From NCBI RefSeq assembly GCF_020524035.2, contig NZ_CP129013.1, positions 992,001 to 1,056,000 of the forward strand: DNA of 64,000 nucleotides. The letters run 5' to 3'. How positions within the stretch are numbered: the first letter of the stretch is position 1; the number at the start of each line of letters is the position of its first letter. The stretch comes from Bacillus carboniphilus. Lineage in GTDB: Bacteria > Bacillota > Bacilli > Bacillales > JAIVKR01. Below the pieces are notes generated by a model. It ran no database searches. It saw only the letters and a program-made list of their open reading frames with translations, and was not told where the DNA came from. Of the stretch, positions 38,593-48,406 are shown piece by piece. The position numbers were made by a program, and so were the translations under genes.

Positions 38593-38601
38593 GTTTTCAC
38601 C

Positions 38602-38973
38602 TCAGCGAATTTCTTTTACAATTCCATCTTCAATGACAATCGTTTTGTTATTCATGAGTTGATTCCAGTCATCCCCAACATTCACATCTACTATTCCTTT
38701 AGCCTTGGATTCAATAATTTCACTATTTAGCGGAAGAATGGCCAGCTGCTGAATTTGAAACTCAACGACTTCAATTTTTTCTTGACGCTTGTCAATCTCT
38801 TTTTTATATACTAATCCTCGATTAGTACCTTGGTCTTTCTTTTTGGACTGAAATCGCAACTGATCGATTTCCTTTTCTAGTTTTATTTTCTCTTGTTCGA
38901 AACGATTTAATAACGTCTGTTTACTTTTAGGTGTCACAACTTGTTTAACAATAATCTCTTGAATAATATTCAT
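38602..38973 (-). CDS. ylqD: YlqD family protein, function unknown
   Basis: This is a conserved Bacillus protein of unknown function encoded between khpA and rimM. After a short beta-like start (QEIIVKQVVTPKSKQTLL) comes a charged coiled coil (residues about 25-85: EKEIDQLRFQSKKKDQ). The C-terminal portion has GIVDVNVGDDW. I start at the ATG at 38973, preceded by AAGGAGAAGG. A TATAAT about 45 bases upstream lacks a good -35. Confidence 0.85.
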   Translation of the reverse strand: MNIIQEIIVKQVVTPKSKQTLLNRFEQEKIKLEKEIDQLRFQSKKKDQGTNRGLVYKKEIDKRQEKIEVVEFQIQQLAILPLNSEIIESKAKGIVDVNVGDDWNQLMNNKTIVIEDGIVKEIR

Positions 38974-39020
38974 GTGAACCTTCTCCTTCATTGTTGACGT
39001 TAAAACTAAAAGGATTATAA

Positions 39021-39228
39021 TTTCTTACTCTGTAAGAAAAGCGCAAGCGCCCGTCTAGCGACGCACAACAATTGGAACGTCAACTAAAGACGCCCACGTC
39101 CTGTGGGCAACGTTGATGCTAGCACGTCCTGTGCGTCGAAAGCGCTACCCGTCGCTGGGCGCTGGAGCTAGACAAAAATAAAAGCACCATCCGAATAAGG
39201 ACAGATTTTTTATACTTTCTTACTCTGT
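39021..39228 (+). repeat. Structured intergenic repeat, family 1, type-3 copy G
   Basis: This lies between khpA and ylqD. Arms AGAAAAGCGCAAGCGCCC and GGGCGCTGGAGCTAGACA enclose GCCCAC-GTCCT-GTGGGC and GCAC-GTCCT-GTGC hairpins nested in an AACGTCAAC/CAACGTTGATG pair. The 15-base TTTCTTACTCTGTAA occurs at both its left (39021-39035) and right (39216-39230) edges. The right edge runs into the khpA terminator. Confidence 0.9.
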
Positions 39229-39263
39229 AAAAAAAGAGGTTGACTCACTAAGAAGTCAACCTC
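39229..39263 (-). terminator. Rho-independent terminator of rpsP-khpA
   Basis: A GAGGTTGACT/AGTCAACCTC stem followed by seven T on the minus strand begins immediately after the khpA stop. It would uncouple ylqD-rimM-trmD, unlike the continuous operon of B. subtilis. Confidence 0.9.
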
Positions 39264-39266
39264 TCT

Positions 39267-39512
39267 TCAATCCTGAATTTCTAAAGTTACTCGTTTTGAC
39301 GATTGGTTACTCGCTGCATACACAACCGTTCTCATCGCTTTTGCGACACGTCCTTGCTTTCCAATCACTTTTCCAACATCTTCTTTATGGACAGAAAGTG
39401 TATAAGTAACTTTTTCTTCTGTTTCTCTTTCTGATACAAAGACATCATCAGGAAAATCTACAAGAGACTGAGCAATCGTTTCAATGAGCTCTTTCATATC
39501 AGAATGTTCCAT
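39267..39512 (-). CDS. khpA: KH-domain RNA-binding protein KhpA (YlqC)
   Basis: This is a small RNA-binding protein partnering KhpB/Jag in other Firmicutes. The 81 residues hold a single KH domain with the loop GKVIGKQGRVAKAMR. It overlaps the rpsP stop as TAATG. Confidence 0.95.
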   Translation of the reverse strand: MEHSDMKELIETIAQSLVDFPDDVFVSERETEEKVTYTLSVHKEDVGKVIGKQGRVAKAMRTVVYAASNQSSKRVTLEIQD

Positions 39513-39784
39513 TACTTCTTAAGTTTTTCGTTATGGAACTTCTCCATAATACCTGCTTTAGAAAAAAGATTTCTTACAGTATCAGAAGGTTTTGCACCAT
39601 CTTTTAACCATTTCAATGCTAATTCCTCATCAATTTTAACTTCTGCAGGTTCTGAAACTGGATTATAAGTTCCAACTGTTTCTAATTGACGTCCATCACG
39701 AGGAGAACGAGAATCTGCTACTACAATACGGTAAAAAGGAGATTTTTTTGCTCCCATACGTTTTAAGCGAATTTTTACTGCCAT
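39512..39784 (-). CDS. rpsP: 30S ribosomal protein S16
   Basis: S16 is a small-subunit assembly protein. The N-terminus is [20 protein letters not shown] and [18 protein letters not shown] follows. At 90 residues it equals B. subtilis S16. GGAGGTGC precedes the ATG. Confidence 0.98.
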   Translation of the reverse strand: MAVKIRLKRMGAKKSPFYRIVVADSRSPRDGRQLETVGTYNPVSEPAEVKIDEELALKWLKDGAKPSDTVRNLFSKAGIMEKFHNEKLKK

Positions 39785-39821
39785 TTTTAAAGCACCTCCG
39801 AAATTTGTTCAACAAGATAGT

Positions 39822-39850
39822 ATATTATCAGTCATTCTATCGTTTGTAAA
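39822..39850 (-). promoter_or_regulatory. Sigma-A promoter of rpsP-khpA
   Basis: TTTACA and TAATAT are 17 bases apart with an extended TG (TGA before TAATAT), about 30 bases upstream of the rpsP ATG. Confidence 0.72.
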
Positions 39851-39903
39851 GTGTTTTTTCTTGTCATTCAAAAAAGTTGTTTCTTTTTAACTTAAATAGG
39901 TAG

Positions 39904-41234
39904 TTAAAACGGGAATTTAAAGCCTTTTTTCCCTTTTTGCATATTGGTCATTTGTTTCATCATTTTCTTCATTTCTTCAAACTGTTTCAATAAGCGATTA
40001 ACTTCTTGAACAGAAGTTCCGCTCCCTTTAGCAATACGCTTTTTACGACTAGCGTTAATCGTTTCAGGATGGACTTTTTCAGCCGTCATCGATTGAATAA
40101 TCGCTTCGACATAAACAAGTTGCTTTTCATCTACCTTGGCATTTTTTAACCCTTTAATCTTATTGGCACCAGGCATCATGTTAATGAGATCTTCCAACGG
40201 TCCCATTTGTTTTACTTGACTAAGCTGTTCTAAGAAATCGTCAAACGTAAAGGACATCGTTCGCATTTTTTCTTCTAACTTTTTCGCTTGGTCCGCATCA
40301 ACAGAAGATTGAGTTTTTCAATTAAGGTAAGTACGTCACCCATTCCTAAAATTCGAGAAGCCATTCGTTCAGGGTGAAAAGGCTCTAAATCATCAAGTTT
40401 TTCACCTAAACCTGCAAACTTAATAGGCTTATCCGTCACAGATTTAATCGATAAAGCCGCTCCACCACGAGTATCCCCATCAAGCTTCGTTAAAACTACG
40501 CCTGTTAAGCCTAGTTTTTCATTAAAACTATTAGCAACATTCACAGCGTCTTGACCGGTCATAGAATCGACCACTAAAAGAATTTCATGTGGATTAGCTA
40601 CTTCTTTCACTTGTGTAAGCTCTGTCATCAGCTCTTCATCAATATGAAGACGACCGGCTGTATCAATAAGAACATAATCGTAATGCTCAGTTTTGGCATG
40701 TTCAATTGCCTGTTTTGCTATTTCAACAGGACTGACTTTGTCACCTAGTGAAAAAACGGGCATATTCAGTTGCTTTCCTATTGTTTCTAGCTGATTGATG
40801 GCTGCAGGTCGATAAATATCAGCTGCAACAAGTAAAGGTTTACGATTATATTTCTTTCTTAAAAGATTACTAAGCTTTCCTGTTGTCGTTGTTTTACCAG
40901 CTCCTTGCAACCCTACCATGAGGATGACTGTTGGAGGACGATTTGAAACCGCAATTTTACTTTGCTCCCCGCCCATAAGTTCCGTCAGCTCTTCTTTTAC
41001 TACTTTAATTACTTGCTGACCAGGCGTTAAGCTTTGCATAACTTCTTGTCCAACAGCGCGTTCGCTCACCTTTTTAACAAATTGCTTAACAACTTTAAAG
41101 TTAACATCAGCTTCGAGAAGAGCGAGACGAACTTCTCTCATCATCTTTTTTACATCCGCTTCTGTTACCTTTCCCTTACCAGTGATCTTTTTAATGGTTC
41201 CCTGAAGACGATCGGCTAAACCTTCAAATGCCAT
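39904..41234 (-). CDS. ffh: Signal recognition particle protein Ffh (one frameshift)
   Basis: Ffh is the SRP54 GTPase that binds signal peptides with 6S-like scRNA and docks on FtsY. The NG domain has Walker A GLQGAGKTTTTGKLS, DTAGR and TKLDGDTRGGA. The Met-rich M domain ends MKKMMKQMTNMQKGKKGFK. The frame breaks at the T run 40314-40318 after TLIEK; one added base restores QSSVDADQAKKLEEKMRTMSF. It is 443 residues when corrected. Ffh is essential, so the shift is almost surely a sequencing error. Confidence 0.95.
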
Positions 41235-41245
41235 ATATACACCTC

Positions 41246-41566
41246 CTAATCCAACTTTTCAAGATTGTGTAGTAATTGAACGATCTCCTTTGTTGCATGA
41301 GGATGTTCTTTTATTTTTTTGATCATCTTGTTACGTTCTTGGAATTTCTCAAGAAGGTTTAATTTATGCTCATATTCTTCTAACATAGCTTCAGTACGCT
41401 TAATGTTATCAAAAACCGCCTGCCTACTCACATCAAATTCCTCGGCAATTTCACCAAGAGAAAAGTCATCTAAATAGTATAAAGACATATAGCTCTTTTG
41501 TTTAGGCGTTAACAAAGACTGATAAAAATCAAATAAATAATTAATACGTGTCGTCTTTTCAAGCAT
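41246..41566 (-). CDS. ylxM: YlxM, SRP-associated helix-turn-helix protein
   Basis: YlxM is a conserved sigma-70-region-4-like protein always encoded with ffh in Bacillaceae and thought to act with the SRP. The 106 residues contain [20 protein letters not shown] and the helix-turn-helix [19 protein letters not shown]. It stops 11 bases before ffh. Confidence 0.93.
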   Translation of the reverse strand: MLEKTTRINYLFDFYQSLLTPKQKSYMSLYYLDDFSLGEIAEEFDVSRQAVFDNIKRTEAMLEEYEHKLNLLEKFQERNKMIKKIKEHPHATKEIVQLLHNLEKLD

Positions 41567-41610
41567 ATCGACAAACTCCTTTGTTAAGTGAAATGCCTTT
41601 ACACATATAT

Positions 41611-41639
41611 AGTTTACTTACCATTAAAACCTATGTCAA
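41611..41639 (-). promoter_or_regulatory. Sigma-A promoter of ylxM-ffh
   Basis: A perfect TTGACA and TAAACT are separated by 17 bases in the ftsY-ylxM gap, 45 bases before the ylxM start (AAAGGAG ribosome site). Confidence 0.75.
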
Positions 41640-41681
41640 GAGCAAATACTTATATGCTTCGAATTCAAGTGTTAGAGCTTG

Positions 41682-42668
41682 TTACTCTTCTTCCTCTACT
41701 AAATTAGCAAACAAACCGTATACATACTTTTCAGCTTCGAACTCCTGCAAATCGTCCATTTTTTCTCCTAGTCCGACAAATTTCACTGGAATTTGCAATT
41801 CATTGCGAATCGCAAGGACAATGCCTCCTTTTGCCGTACCATCTAGCTTCGTCAAAACAATCCCCGTAACGTCAGTAGCCTCTGAAAATTGCTTCGCTTG
41901 ACTCATCGCATTTTGTCCTGTAGTTGCATCTAAAACGAGCATAACTTCGTGAGGGCCACCTTCCACCTCTCTCTCAATCACTCTTTTTACTTTCTCTAAT
42001 TCCTTCATAAGGTTTACTTTATTTTGTAGCCTACCTGCGGTATCACAAAGAAGGACATCTGTTTTCCTTGCTTTTGCGGCTTGTATAGCGTCGTACATGA
42101 CTGCCGCAGGATCAGAGCCAGCTGCCTGCTTTATGACATCCACACCTACACGTTCTCCCCATACTTCTAATTGCTCAATGGCACCCGCTCTAAATGTATC
42201 TCCAGCCGCCATTAAAACTTCTTTCCCCTCATTTTTAAACTTATGAGCGATCTTTCCTATCGTTGTCGTTTTTCCAACCCCATTTACTCCAACAAACAAA
42301 ATAATATTTAAGCGACCATCTTTTATATTCAAGTCTTGATGCTCGTCTTCATCTCCTTCATAAATCTCAACAAGCTTTTCTGAAATAACAGATCGAACAT
42401 CCTTTGTATCTTGTATGTTTCGTTTTTTAACCTCATCCTTTAATTCATCGATTAGCTCCATGACCGTATTAACGCCCACGTCGGCAGAAATTAATATTTC
42501 TTCTAGTTCCTCAAAAAAGTCTTCATCAACTTTTCTATATTTTGCGACAAGATCATTAACTTTTTCAGAGAATTGATCTCTAGTTTTTGTTAATCCTTCT
42601 TTAAATTTACTCGCGACTTGATCCGTTTGTGTCGTCAGCTTCTCTTTCATTTTTTTTAAAAAGCTCAT
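41682..42668 (-). CDS. ftsY: SRP receptor FtsY
   Basis: FtsY is the membrane-associated GTPase that receives SRP-ribosome complexes. An N-terminal helical region (residues 1-60) is followed by the NG domain. It has Walker A GVNGVGKTTTIGKIAH, DTFRAGAIEQL, DTAGRLQNKVNLM and TKLDGTAKGG. At 328 residues it matches the Bacillus length. It follows smc by 37 bases. Confidence 0.98.
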   Translation of the reverse strand: MSFLKKMKEKLTTQTDQVASKFKEGLTKTRDQFSEKVNDLVAKYRKVDEDFFEELEEILISADVGVNTVMELIDELKDEVKKRNIQDTKDVRSVISEKLVEIYEGDEDEHQDLNIKDGRLNIILFVGVNGVGKTTTIGKIAHKFKNEGKEVLMAAGDTFRAGAIEQLEVWGERVGVDVIKQAAGSDPAAVMYDAIQAAKARKTDVLLCDTAGRLQNKVNLMKELEKVKRVIEREVEGGPHEVMLVLDATTGQNAMSQAKQFSEATDVTGIVLTKLDGTAKGGIVLAIRNELQIPVKFVGLGEKMDDLQEFEAEKYVYGLFANLVEEEE

Positions 42669-42705
42669 TTAATCCATCCCTTTCTTTCAATAAACAACAA
42701 TTGTT

Positions 42706-45700
42706 TTATGATGATTTTGTCAAACCTTCCATCTCATTTAACCGAACTGACACAAGCTTTGACACACCTGATTCTTGCATCGTTACCCCATAAAGGACAT
42801 CGGCTTCTTCCATTGTCCCTTTTCTATGTGTAATAACGATAAACTGCGTCTCTTCACTATATTGCTTCAAATATTGAGCGAAGCGATAAACGTTTGCTTC
42901 ATCTAGTGCGGCTTCAACTTCATCGAGGACACAGAAAGGAACTGGTTTTACCTTTAAGATTGAAAATAAAAGAGCAATCGCTGTTAACGCTCTTTCACCA
43001 CCCGAAAGAAGGCTTAGATGCTGAAGCTTTTTACCTGGCGGTTGTGCAAGAATTTGCACCCCAGTATTTAATAAGTCCTCTGGATCAGTTAATTGTAGGT
43101 CCGCTCTCCCACCTCCAAATAACTGCCTGAATACAACATGAAAATGAGAGCGAATATCAGTAAATGTTGTTTCAAACCTTTTCTTCATCTCAGTATCCAT
43201 TTCATTAATGACTTGAAATAACGTATCTTGGGCATCTGTAAGATCCTGCTTTTGTTCGGTTAGAAAATTGTATCGCTCACTAATTCGTTCACACTCATCT
43301 ATAGCTCCTAAATTAACCGTGCCTAACTCTTCTATTTCCAGTTTAATTAACTTCACTTGTTTTCGCGTTTGTTCTTCATCTTGAAGTAATGGATATTTAT
43401 GTTTAGCCGCTTCAAACGACATTTCATAGTCTTCTCTCAATTGCGTAAGCCTGTTATCTAATTCTACATCTAAACGGTTTAAATGAACTTCATCTTCTTT
43501 TAATAATTGACTTACCTTTTTATATTGTCTTTTTACTTCTTTAATTTCTAGTTCTTCTTTCTCTAATTGTTGAAACAAAGTATGTCGTTCTTCTCGCCTA
43601 GATGTAATAAGTGTTAACGTTTTATTTTTATCATTGAATTTCTGCTCGGCTGCCTTTTCAATTTGGCTTTCTCCACTTGTTTGGTTTGTGAGTTCATTAT
43701 TAAGAAGAGCTAAATCTTCTTTTAATACATCTAACCTTTCTTGTTGACGGAGAATATCTTTTTTTTCATTATCAAGTAGCTCTTTTTTATTTTCATACGA
43801 TTGCTCTTTACTAGCAAACAACACCTTCATTTCGGTGAAGCTCTTGAATTAACTCTTGTTTTGAAAACTCGATTGTCGTTTTCTTATTTGAGAGCTCCTT
43901 AATATCTTTATCTAAACGAGTAATCTTTTCTGAAATAGATAAAAGTTTTTCATTTAGAAGCTGCTTCTTATCATGAATGGCTTGTTTCTCGTCATTGTAT
44001 GAGTCTTGTTCCGCATCATAAATTTTTAAATGTTCATTTATATTACGCTCTTTAATTTCAACTTCTCGTATTTCCATTCTTTTCGTCTGTATTTGCATTT
44101 GAAGAAATTGTTTATGGTCAGTGAGCTCATTAACTTGTTGTTCTTGTCCCTTTATTTCTTCTTTTACTTTCTTTACTTCATCTTCCAGCCTTACTGTTTT
44201 AGTTTCCATTTCTTTTAAGCTTTTTTGCAACGTTTCTAATTCACGATTTCGGTTAAGAAGGGATTGATTTGTTTTTTTCACCGCCCCCCCTGTCATAGAA
44301 CCTCCAGGGTTAACAACGTCTCCTTCTAACGTAACAATCCTATACTTATGACGTAGAACTCTTGCTAGTTCATTTGCTCCTTGTAAATCTTTTGAAATAA
44401 GGACAGCCCCTAGTAAATATTTAAACACATTCTCATATTGCTCTGAATACGAAGTAATTTCACTACCAATCCCAATAAAGGAAGGATGATCTTTAATCTT
44501 CGATAAATCATCTTTTGTAATCTGTCTTTTTTTAACCGTTGATAAAGGAAGGAACGTTGCTCGACCATATGAATTTCGTTTTAAGTATTGAATGGCGTTT
44601 CTAGCATTTTGCTCATTCTCAACAATCACTTGTTGGGCAGCTGTTCCAAGTGCAATTTCAATGGCTGTTTCATACGATGTCTCCACTTGAATAAGTTCAG
44701 CGACTGCTCCATGAATTCCCTTTAACTTCTCCTTCGCCTTTAGTACTTCTCGAACACCTTGATAAAACCCTGTATAATCTTCTTGCATCGATTCTAACAT
44801 TTCTTTTTTCGAGCGAACTTTATTTACATATTGATAAGCTTTATAAAGTAAACTTTCTTGCTCTTGATAATAATCTTTTGTTTTTGTTAATTGCTGCTCT
44901 TGATTATGGAGATTTTTCTCCGTTAGTGATAACTGTTGATCTATTTTAGATAGTTTAACGGTAAGTTGATTTTTTTGAGAGATTATTTCTTTACGTTCTT
45001 TTATGTACCTTTCATTATTATTTTTTTGTCGGTTAAATTTTTGACCTAAAGATTCAAGTTGTTCATTTAAAAAGTGTAGTTCATTCTTTGTAGTCGCTTG
45101 TTTATTTAAGTATTCGATATAGTCACCTTTTAATTCTTCAAGCTTTTCTTCAACATTTTCGTCATACTCGTTTAATTGCTTTTGTTTATGTTCAATTTTA
45201 GAACGAATCGTAATGACCTCATCATACAAGGAAGAGAATACTATTTCTTGTTGTTTTTTTTCAGCTTCACGGTGATAAATCAGTTCTGTCAATTCCTCAA
45301 TTTGACTTCTGAGCTGCTGTTTATTTTGGGAAGCATTTTTCTTTCTTTCTTTTAAAACTTCCTTTCTTCCCTCAAGTTTTTCTAGGTCTTCAGTTGCAAC
45401 TAAAAGAACTTGCTGTAGTTCTTGAATTGATTCATCCAAGGCTTCCATTCGATCTCGGTTTTGTTCAATTTCTGCTTCTTTTTGTTGAAGAATTGAACTA
45501 ATCTCGAGCTCTTGATGTTGATTTTTATTAAAAGAATGAGAGAGATCTTCCCACTTATTATTTAAGTCTTCGATTTCATGAACTAAAAGGGCCACTTCAT
45601 TTTTTTCTAATTGCTCCTTCTTGTACAAATAGTCTTTTGCAATAGAAGACTGAATTTTCAATGGTTCCAATTGCTCACTTAACTCATGAAGAATGTCCTC

Positions 45701-46273
45701 TACTCTGTCTAAGTTTTGCTGCGTCTCATCTAATTTAACTTCTGCTTTCTTTTTCCTTGTTTTGTATTTCAGTACACCCGCTGCTTCCTCGAAAATACTC
45801 CGTCGTTCCTCAGCTTTACTGCTCAATATTTCTTCTACTTTTCCTTGGCTAATTATTGAAAAAGACTCTTTACCGAGTCCTGAATCCATAAACAGCTCAA
45901 CAATATCCTTTAATCTGCAGGATTGTTTATTAATCAAAAAGTCACTTTCACCTGAGCGGTAAACTCGTCTAGTAATATTGACTTCTTTATAATCAATTGG
46001 AAGCCTGCTGTCACTATTATCAAGTATTAAGCTAACCTCAGCCATATTCATTCTTTTCCTAGAGTCACTCCCAGAAAAAATAATATCCTCCATCTTGGTT
46101 CCTCTTAAAGACTTAGCGGATTGCTCTCCTAAAACCCAGCGAATACTTTCTGTTATATTACTTTTCCCACTACCATTAGGACCTACGACCGCAGTAACTC
46201 CGTTGACAAAGTCAACCGACATTCGTTCGGCAAATGACTTAAATCCGATAATTTCCAAACGTTTCAAAAACAA
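42706..46273 (-). CDS. smc: Chromosome condensation protein Smc (one frameshift)
   Basis: Smc is the chromosome organiser acting with ScpA/ScpB. The N-terminal head has VVGPNGSGKSNITESIRWV. A long coiled coil is interrupted by the hinge (about residues 510-670, YGRATFLPLS..GGSMTGGAVKK), and the C-terminal head has LSLLSGGERALTAIALLF and PVPFCVLDEVEAALD. The frame breaks near the A run 43816-43818 between ELHRNEG and ASKEQSYENKKE; removing one base gives 1188 residues (1186 in B. subtilis). The TTG start at 46273 follows AGGAGGG. A sequencing error is likely. Confidence 0.95.
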
Positions 46274-46312
46274 ATTGTACCCTCCTCTCATCACAAATGT
46301 TTTATAAATCAG

Positions 46313-46377
46313 TAAAAAGTGCTAGGAACAACGCATCTGATAGAAAAAGACTACTACAGATGGAGTACTAGCACTTA
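46313..46377 (-). terminator. Terminator between rnc and smc
   Basis: A long stem-loop (AAGTGCTAG pairing with CTAGCACTT, with inner CATCTG/CAGATG) is followed by a short T run on the minus strand. It lies between the rnc stop and the smc start. Confidence 0.65.
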
Positions 46378-46427
46378 CTCATCATCAACTATTGCATTTA
46401 ATTCATTATGGTTGTTCAATTCAAAAA

Positions 46428-47135
46428 TTATTGTAACGCTTTTAAAGCTTCTTGTGCCGCCCTTTGTTCAGCTTCTTTTTTCGATCGACCATTTCCTGTT
46501 CCAAAAATCTTATCATTAATAGAAACAGTAGAAATAAACTCTCGACTGTGAGATGGGCCTTTCTCTTGAACAATCTTATATTCAATTAAACCCTTGAAAT
46601 CTCGTTGAATAATTTCTTGAAGCTGACTTTTATAATCCATCACATGAGAAAAAGCACCGTCATCAATTTTAGGAAAAATAAACTTTTCAAGAAATGTCCT
46701 AACCTCATCTAGACCTTGATCTAAGTACAGGGCACCAATAAAAGCTTCAAAAACATCAGCCAATAAGGCCGGCCGATTTCTTCCACCGGTCATTTCTTCT
46801 CCTTTTCCTAATAGGACTAATTGACCAAAATTAAGAGATTGGGCAAATTCCATTAAAGAAGGTTCACAAACAATTGAAGCTCTGAGCTTCGTTAACTCCC
46901 CCTCACTCATAAGTGGGTATTTCTTATAAAGAAAGTGTGAGATTGTCAGCTCTAGTACAGCGTCACCTAAAAATTCAAGTCGTTCATTGTCCTCATAAGG
47001 TTTTCTACGATGCTCATTCACATACGATGAATGAGTAAAAGCCTGATATAACAATTTTTCTTGCTTAAAACGAATACCGATAACTTTTTGAAGGTCCTTA
47101 AACTTTTCAATTTTCCTATTTTGTCTTTGCCCCAT
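46428..47135 (-). CDS. rnc: Ribonuclease III
   Basis: RNase III cleaves double-stranded RNA and matures rRNA and scRNA. The catalytic signature is [16 protein letters not shown], then [14 protein letters not shown]. The C-terminal dsRNA-binding domain ends [21 protein letters not shown] start at the ATG of MGQRQNR (GGAGGTAAAT upstream). The open frame continues 15 codons into repeat I, but that is not conserved. The product is 235 residues. Confidence 0.97.
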   Translation of the reverse strand: MGQRQNRKIEKFKDLQKVIGIRFKQEKLLYQAFTHSSYVNEHRRKPYEDNERLEFLGDAVLELTISHFLYKKYPLMSEGELTKLRASIVCEPSLMEFAQSLNFGQLVLLGKGEEMTGGRNRPALLADVFEAFIGALYLDQGLDEVRTFLEKFIFPKIDDGAFSHVMDYKSQLQEIIQRDFKGLIEYKIVQEKGPSHSREFISTVSINDKIFGTGNGRSKKEAEQRAAQEALKALQ

Positions 47136-47162
47136 ATTTACCTCCATCAAGATATAAATAAA

Positions 47163-47250
47163 GCGTTCAAAAAGGAGCAAATCAAGAGAGCAATAAAGCG
47201 AAAGCTATTATTCAACTGTTATTGTTTCAATCTTTTTGAACAACCTCTTA
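47163..47250. repeat. Family-2 repeat copy I upstream of rnc
   Basis: This is the short form (about 88 bp). The ends GTTCAAAAAGGAG and CTTTTTGAACAACCTCT are near-inverted, with AGCGAAAGCTATT and a weak internal palindrome between them. It lies between the acpP terminator and rnc. Confidence 0.65.
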
Positions 47251-47300
47251 ATATGACTGTTTCATGTTACATATAGTTATCTTTTAAATAAAATGCAAGA

Positions 47301-47335
47301 ATTAAAGAGGATGGTATTTTTACCAACCTCTTTTC
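47301..47335 (-). terminator. Rho-independent terminator of the fapR-acpP operon
   Basis: AAAGAGGTTGGTA and TACCATCCTCTTT pair with one mismatch around an AAAA loop a few bases after the acpP stop. The T tract is short (TTTAATTCTT). Confidence 0.75.
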
Positions 47336-47339
47336 TTAT

Positions 47340-47573
47340 TTATGATTGACCTTGTATGTATTTCACTGCATCTCCGACTGTTGAAATTTTTTCTGCATCT
47401 TCATCGGAAATTTGCATGTCAAATTCATCTTCAAGTTCCATCACTAGCTCAACTACATCTAGGGAATCTGCTCCAAGGTCATCTTTAAAAGAAGCCTCAG
47501 GTGTTACTTCAGATTCGTCAACGCCTAAACGATCAACAACAATCTTCGTAACACGATCTAGTACATCTGCCAT
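47340..47573 (-). CDS. acpP: Acyl carrier protein
   Basis: ACP carries growing acyl chains on phosphopantetheine. The 77-residue acidic protein has the attachment serine in [19 protein letters not shown]. It is the last gene of the fatty-acid/phospholipid operon. Confidence 0.98.
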   Translation of the reverse strand: MADVLDRVTKIVVDRLGVDESEVTPEASFKDDLGADSLDVVELVMELEDEFDMQISDEDAEKISTVGDAVKYIQGQS

Positions 47574-47665
47574 CGTACCTCACCTCCCCTCAAGTATTAT
47601 AAAAGATTTCGAGTAAAAGAACAAACTTTTTCATTCTGTTCAAACCATTATTAATACAACCTCTT

Positions 47666-48406
47666 TTACATCACCATACCACCATCAACTTGAATTGTCT
47701 GTCCAGTAATATATCCACTATTTTCAGATGCTAAAAAAGATACTATATGTGCAACATCTTTAGGATCTCCAAAACGTTTTAAAGGAATTTCATTTAACAT
47801 TTGATTTTGTACATTTTCAGGTAATTTTTCAGTCATATCAGTAACAATAAACCCTGGGGCAACGGCATTAACAGTAATGTTTCGACTAGCAAACTCTTTT
47901 GCACAAGATTTTGTTAAGCCAATAACCCCCGCTTTAGCCGCAACATAATTCGCTTGACCTGCATTTCCACTGATTCCAACTACCGATGCTAAATTAATAA
48001 TTCTTCCATTTCGCTGTTTCATCATTTGCCTTGCAACGGATTTAATGCATAAGTAAACGCCTTTTAAGTTTGTTTCAATAACGTCATCCCATTCAGTCTC
48101 ATTCATTCGCAGTAATAAATTATCTCTTGTCACACCTGCGTTATTAACTAGAATATCAATCGTATCGAACTGTTCTTTTACAACCTTGATCATTTCTTTA
48201 ACATCATTTTCATTCGATACATCGGCCTGAATGGACATTGAGTTACGCCCTAACTCTTTAATGGCATTTACCACTTCATCGGCCTTCTGTTTATTTCCAG
48301 CATAATTAACGATTACATTTGCACCTTGGCTAGCAAGCTCCAATGCAATTGCTTTCCCTATCCCTCGAGAGGCACCCGTTACAATGGCTGTTTTTCCGGT
48401 TAGCAT
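47666..48406 (-). CDS. fabG: 3-oxoacyl-[ACP] reductase FabG
   Basis: FabG reduces 3-oxoacyl-ACP with NADPH. It is a short-chain dehydrogenase with [16 protein letters not shown] ([11 protein letters not shown]) and the Ser-Tyr-Lys triad in NLASVVG...YVAAK. The C-terminus is [10 protein letters not shown]. It is 246 residues long and its ATG overlaps the fabD stop by one base. Confidence 0.97.
   Translation of the reverse strand: MLTGKTAIVTGASRGIGKAIALELASQGANVIVNYAGNKQKADEVVNAIKELGRNSMSIQADVSNENDVKEMIKVVKEQFDTIDILVNNAGVTRDNLLLRMNETEWDDVIETNLKGVYLCIKSVARQMMKQRNGRIINLASVVGISGNAGQANYVAAKAGVIGLTKSCAKEFASRNITVNAVAPGFIVTDMTEKLPENVQNQMLNEIPLKRFGDPKDVAHIVSFLASENSGYITGQTIQVDGGMVM

Noticed and set aside
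39021-39228. Repeat hairpins as integron attC sites
   Set aside because: CAAC/GTTG pairs recall attC core sites, but the seven-base RYYYAAC/GTTRRRY consensus and extrahelical bases are not met, and there is no integrase-linked cassette array.
40266-40330. Programmed frameshifting in ffh, smc, recG and others
   Set aside because: There are no shared slippery heptamers or stimulatory structures, shifts go both ways, and orthologues are read in one frame.
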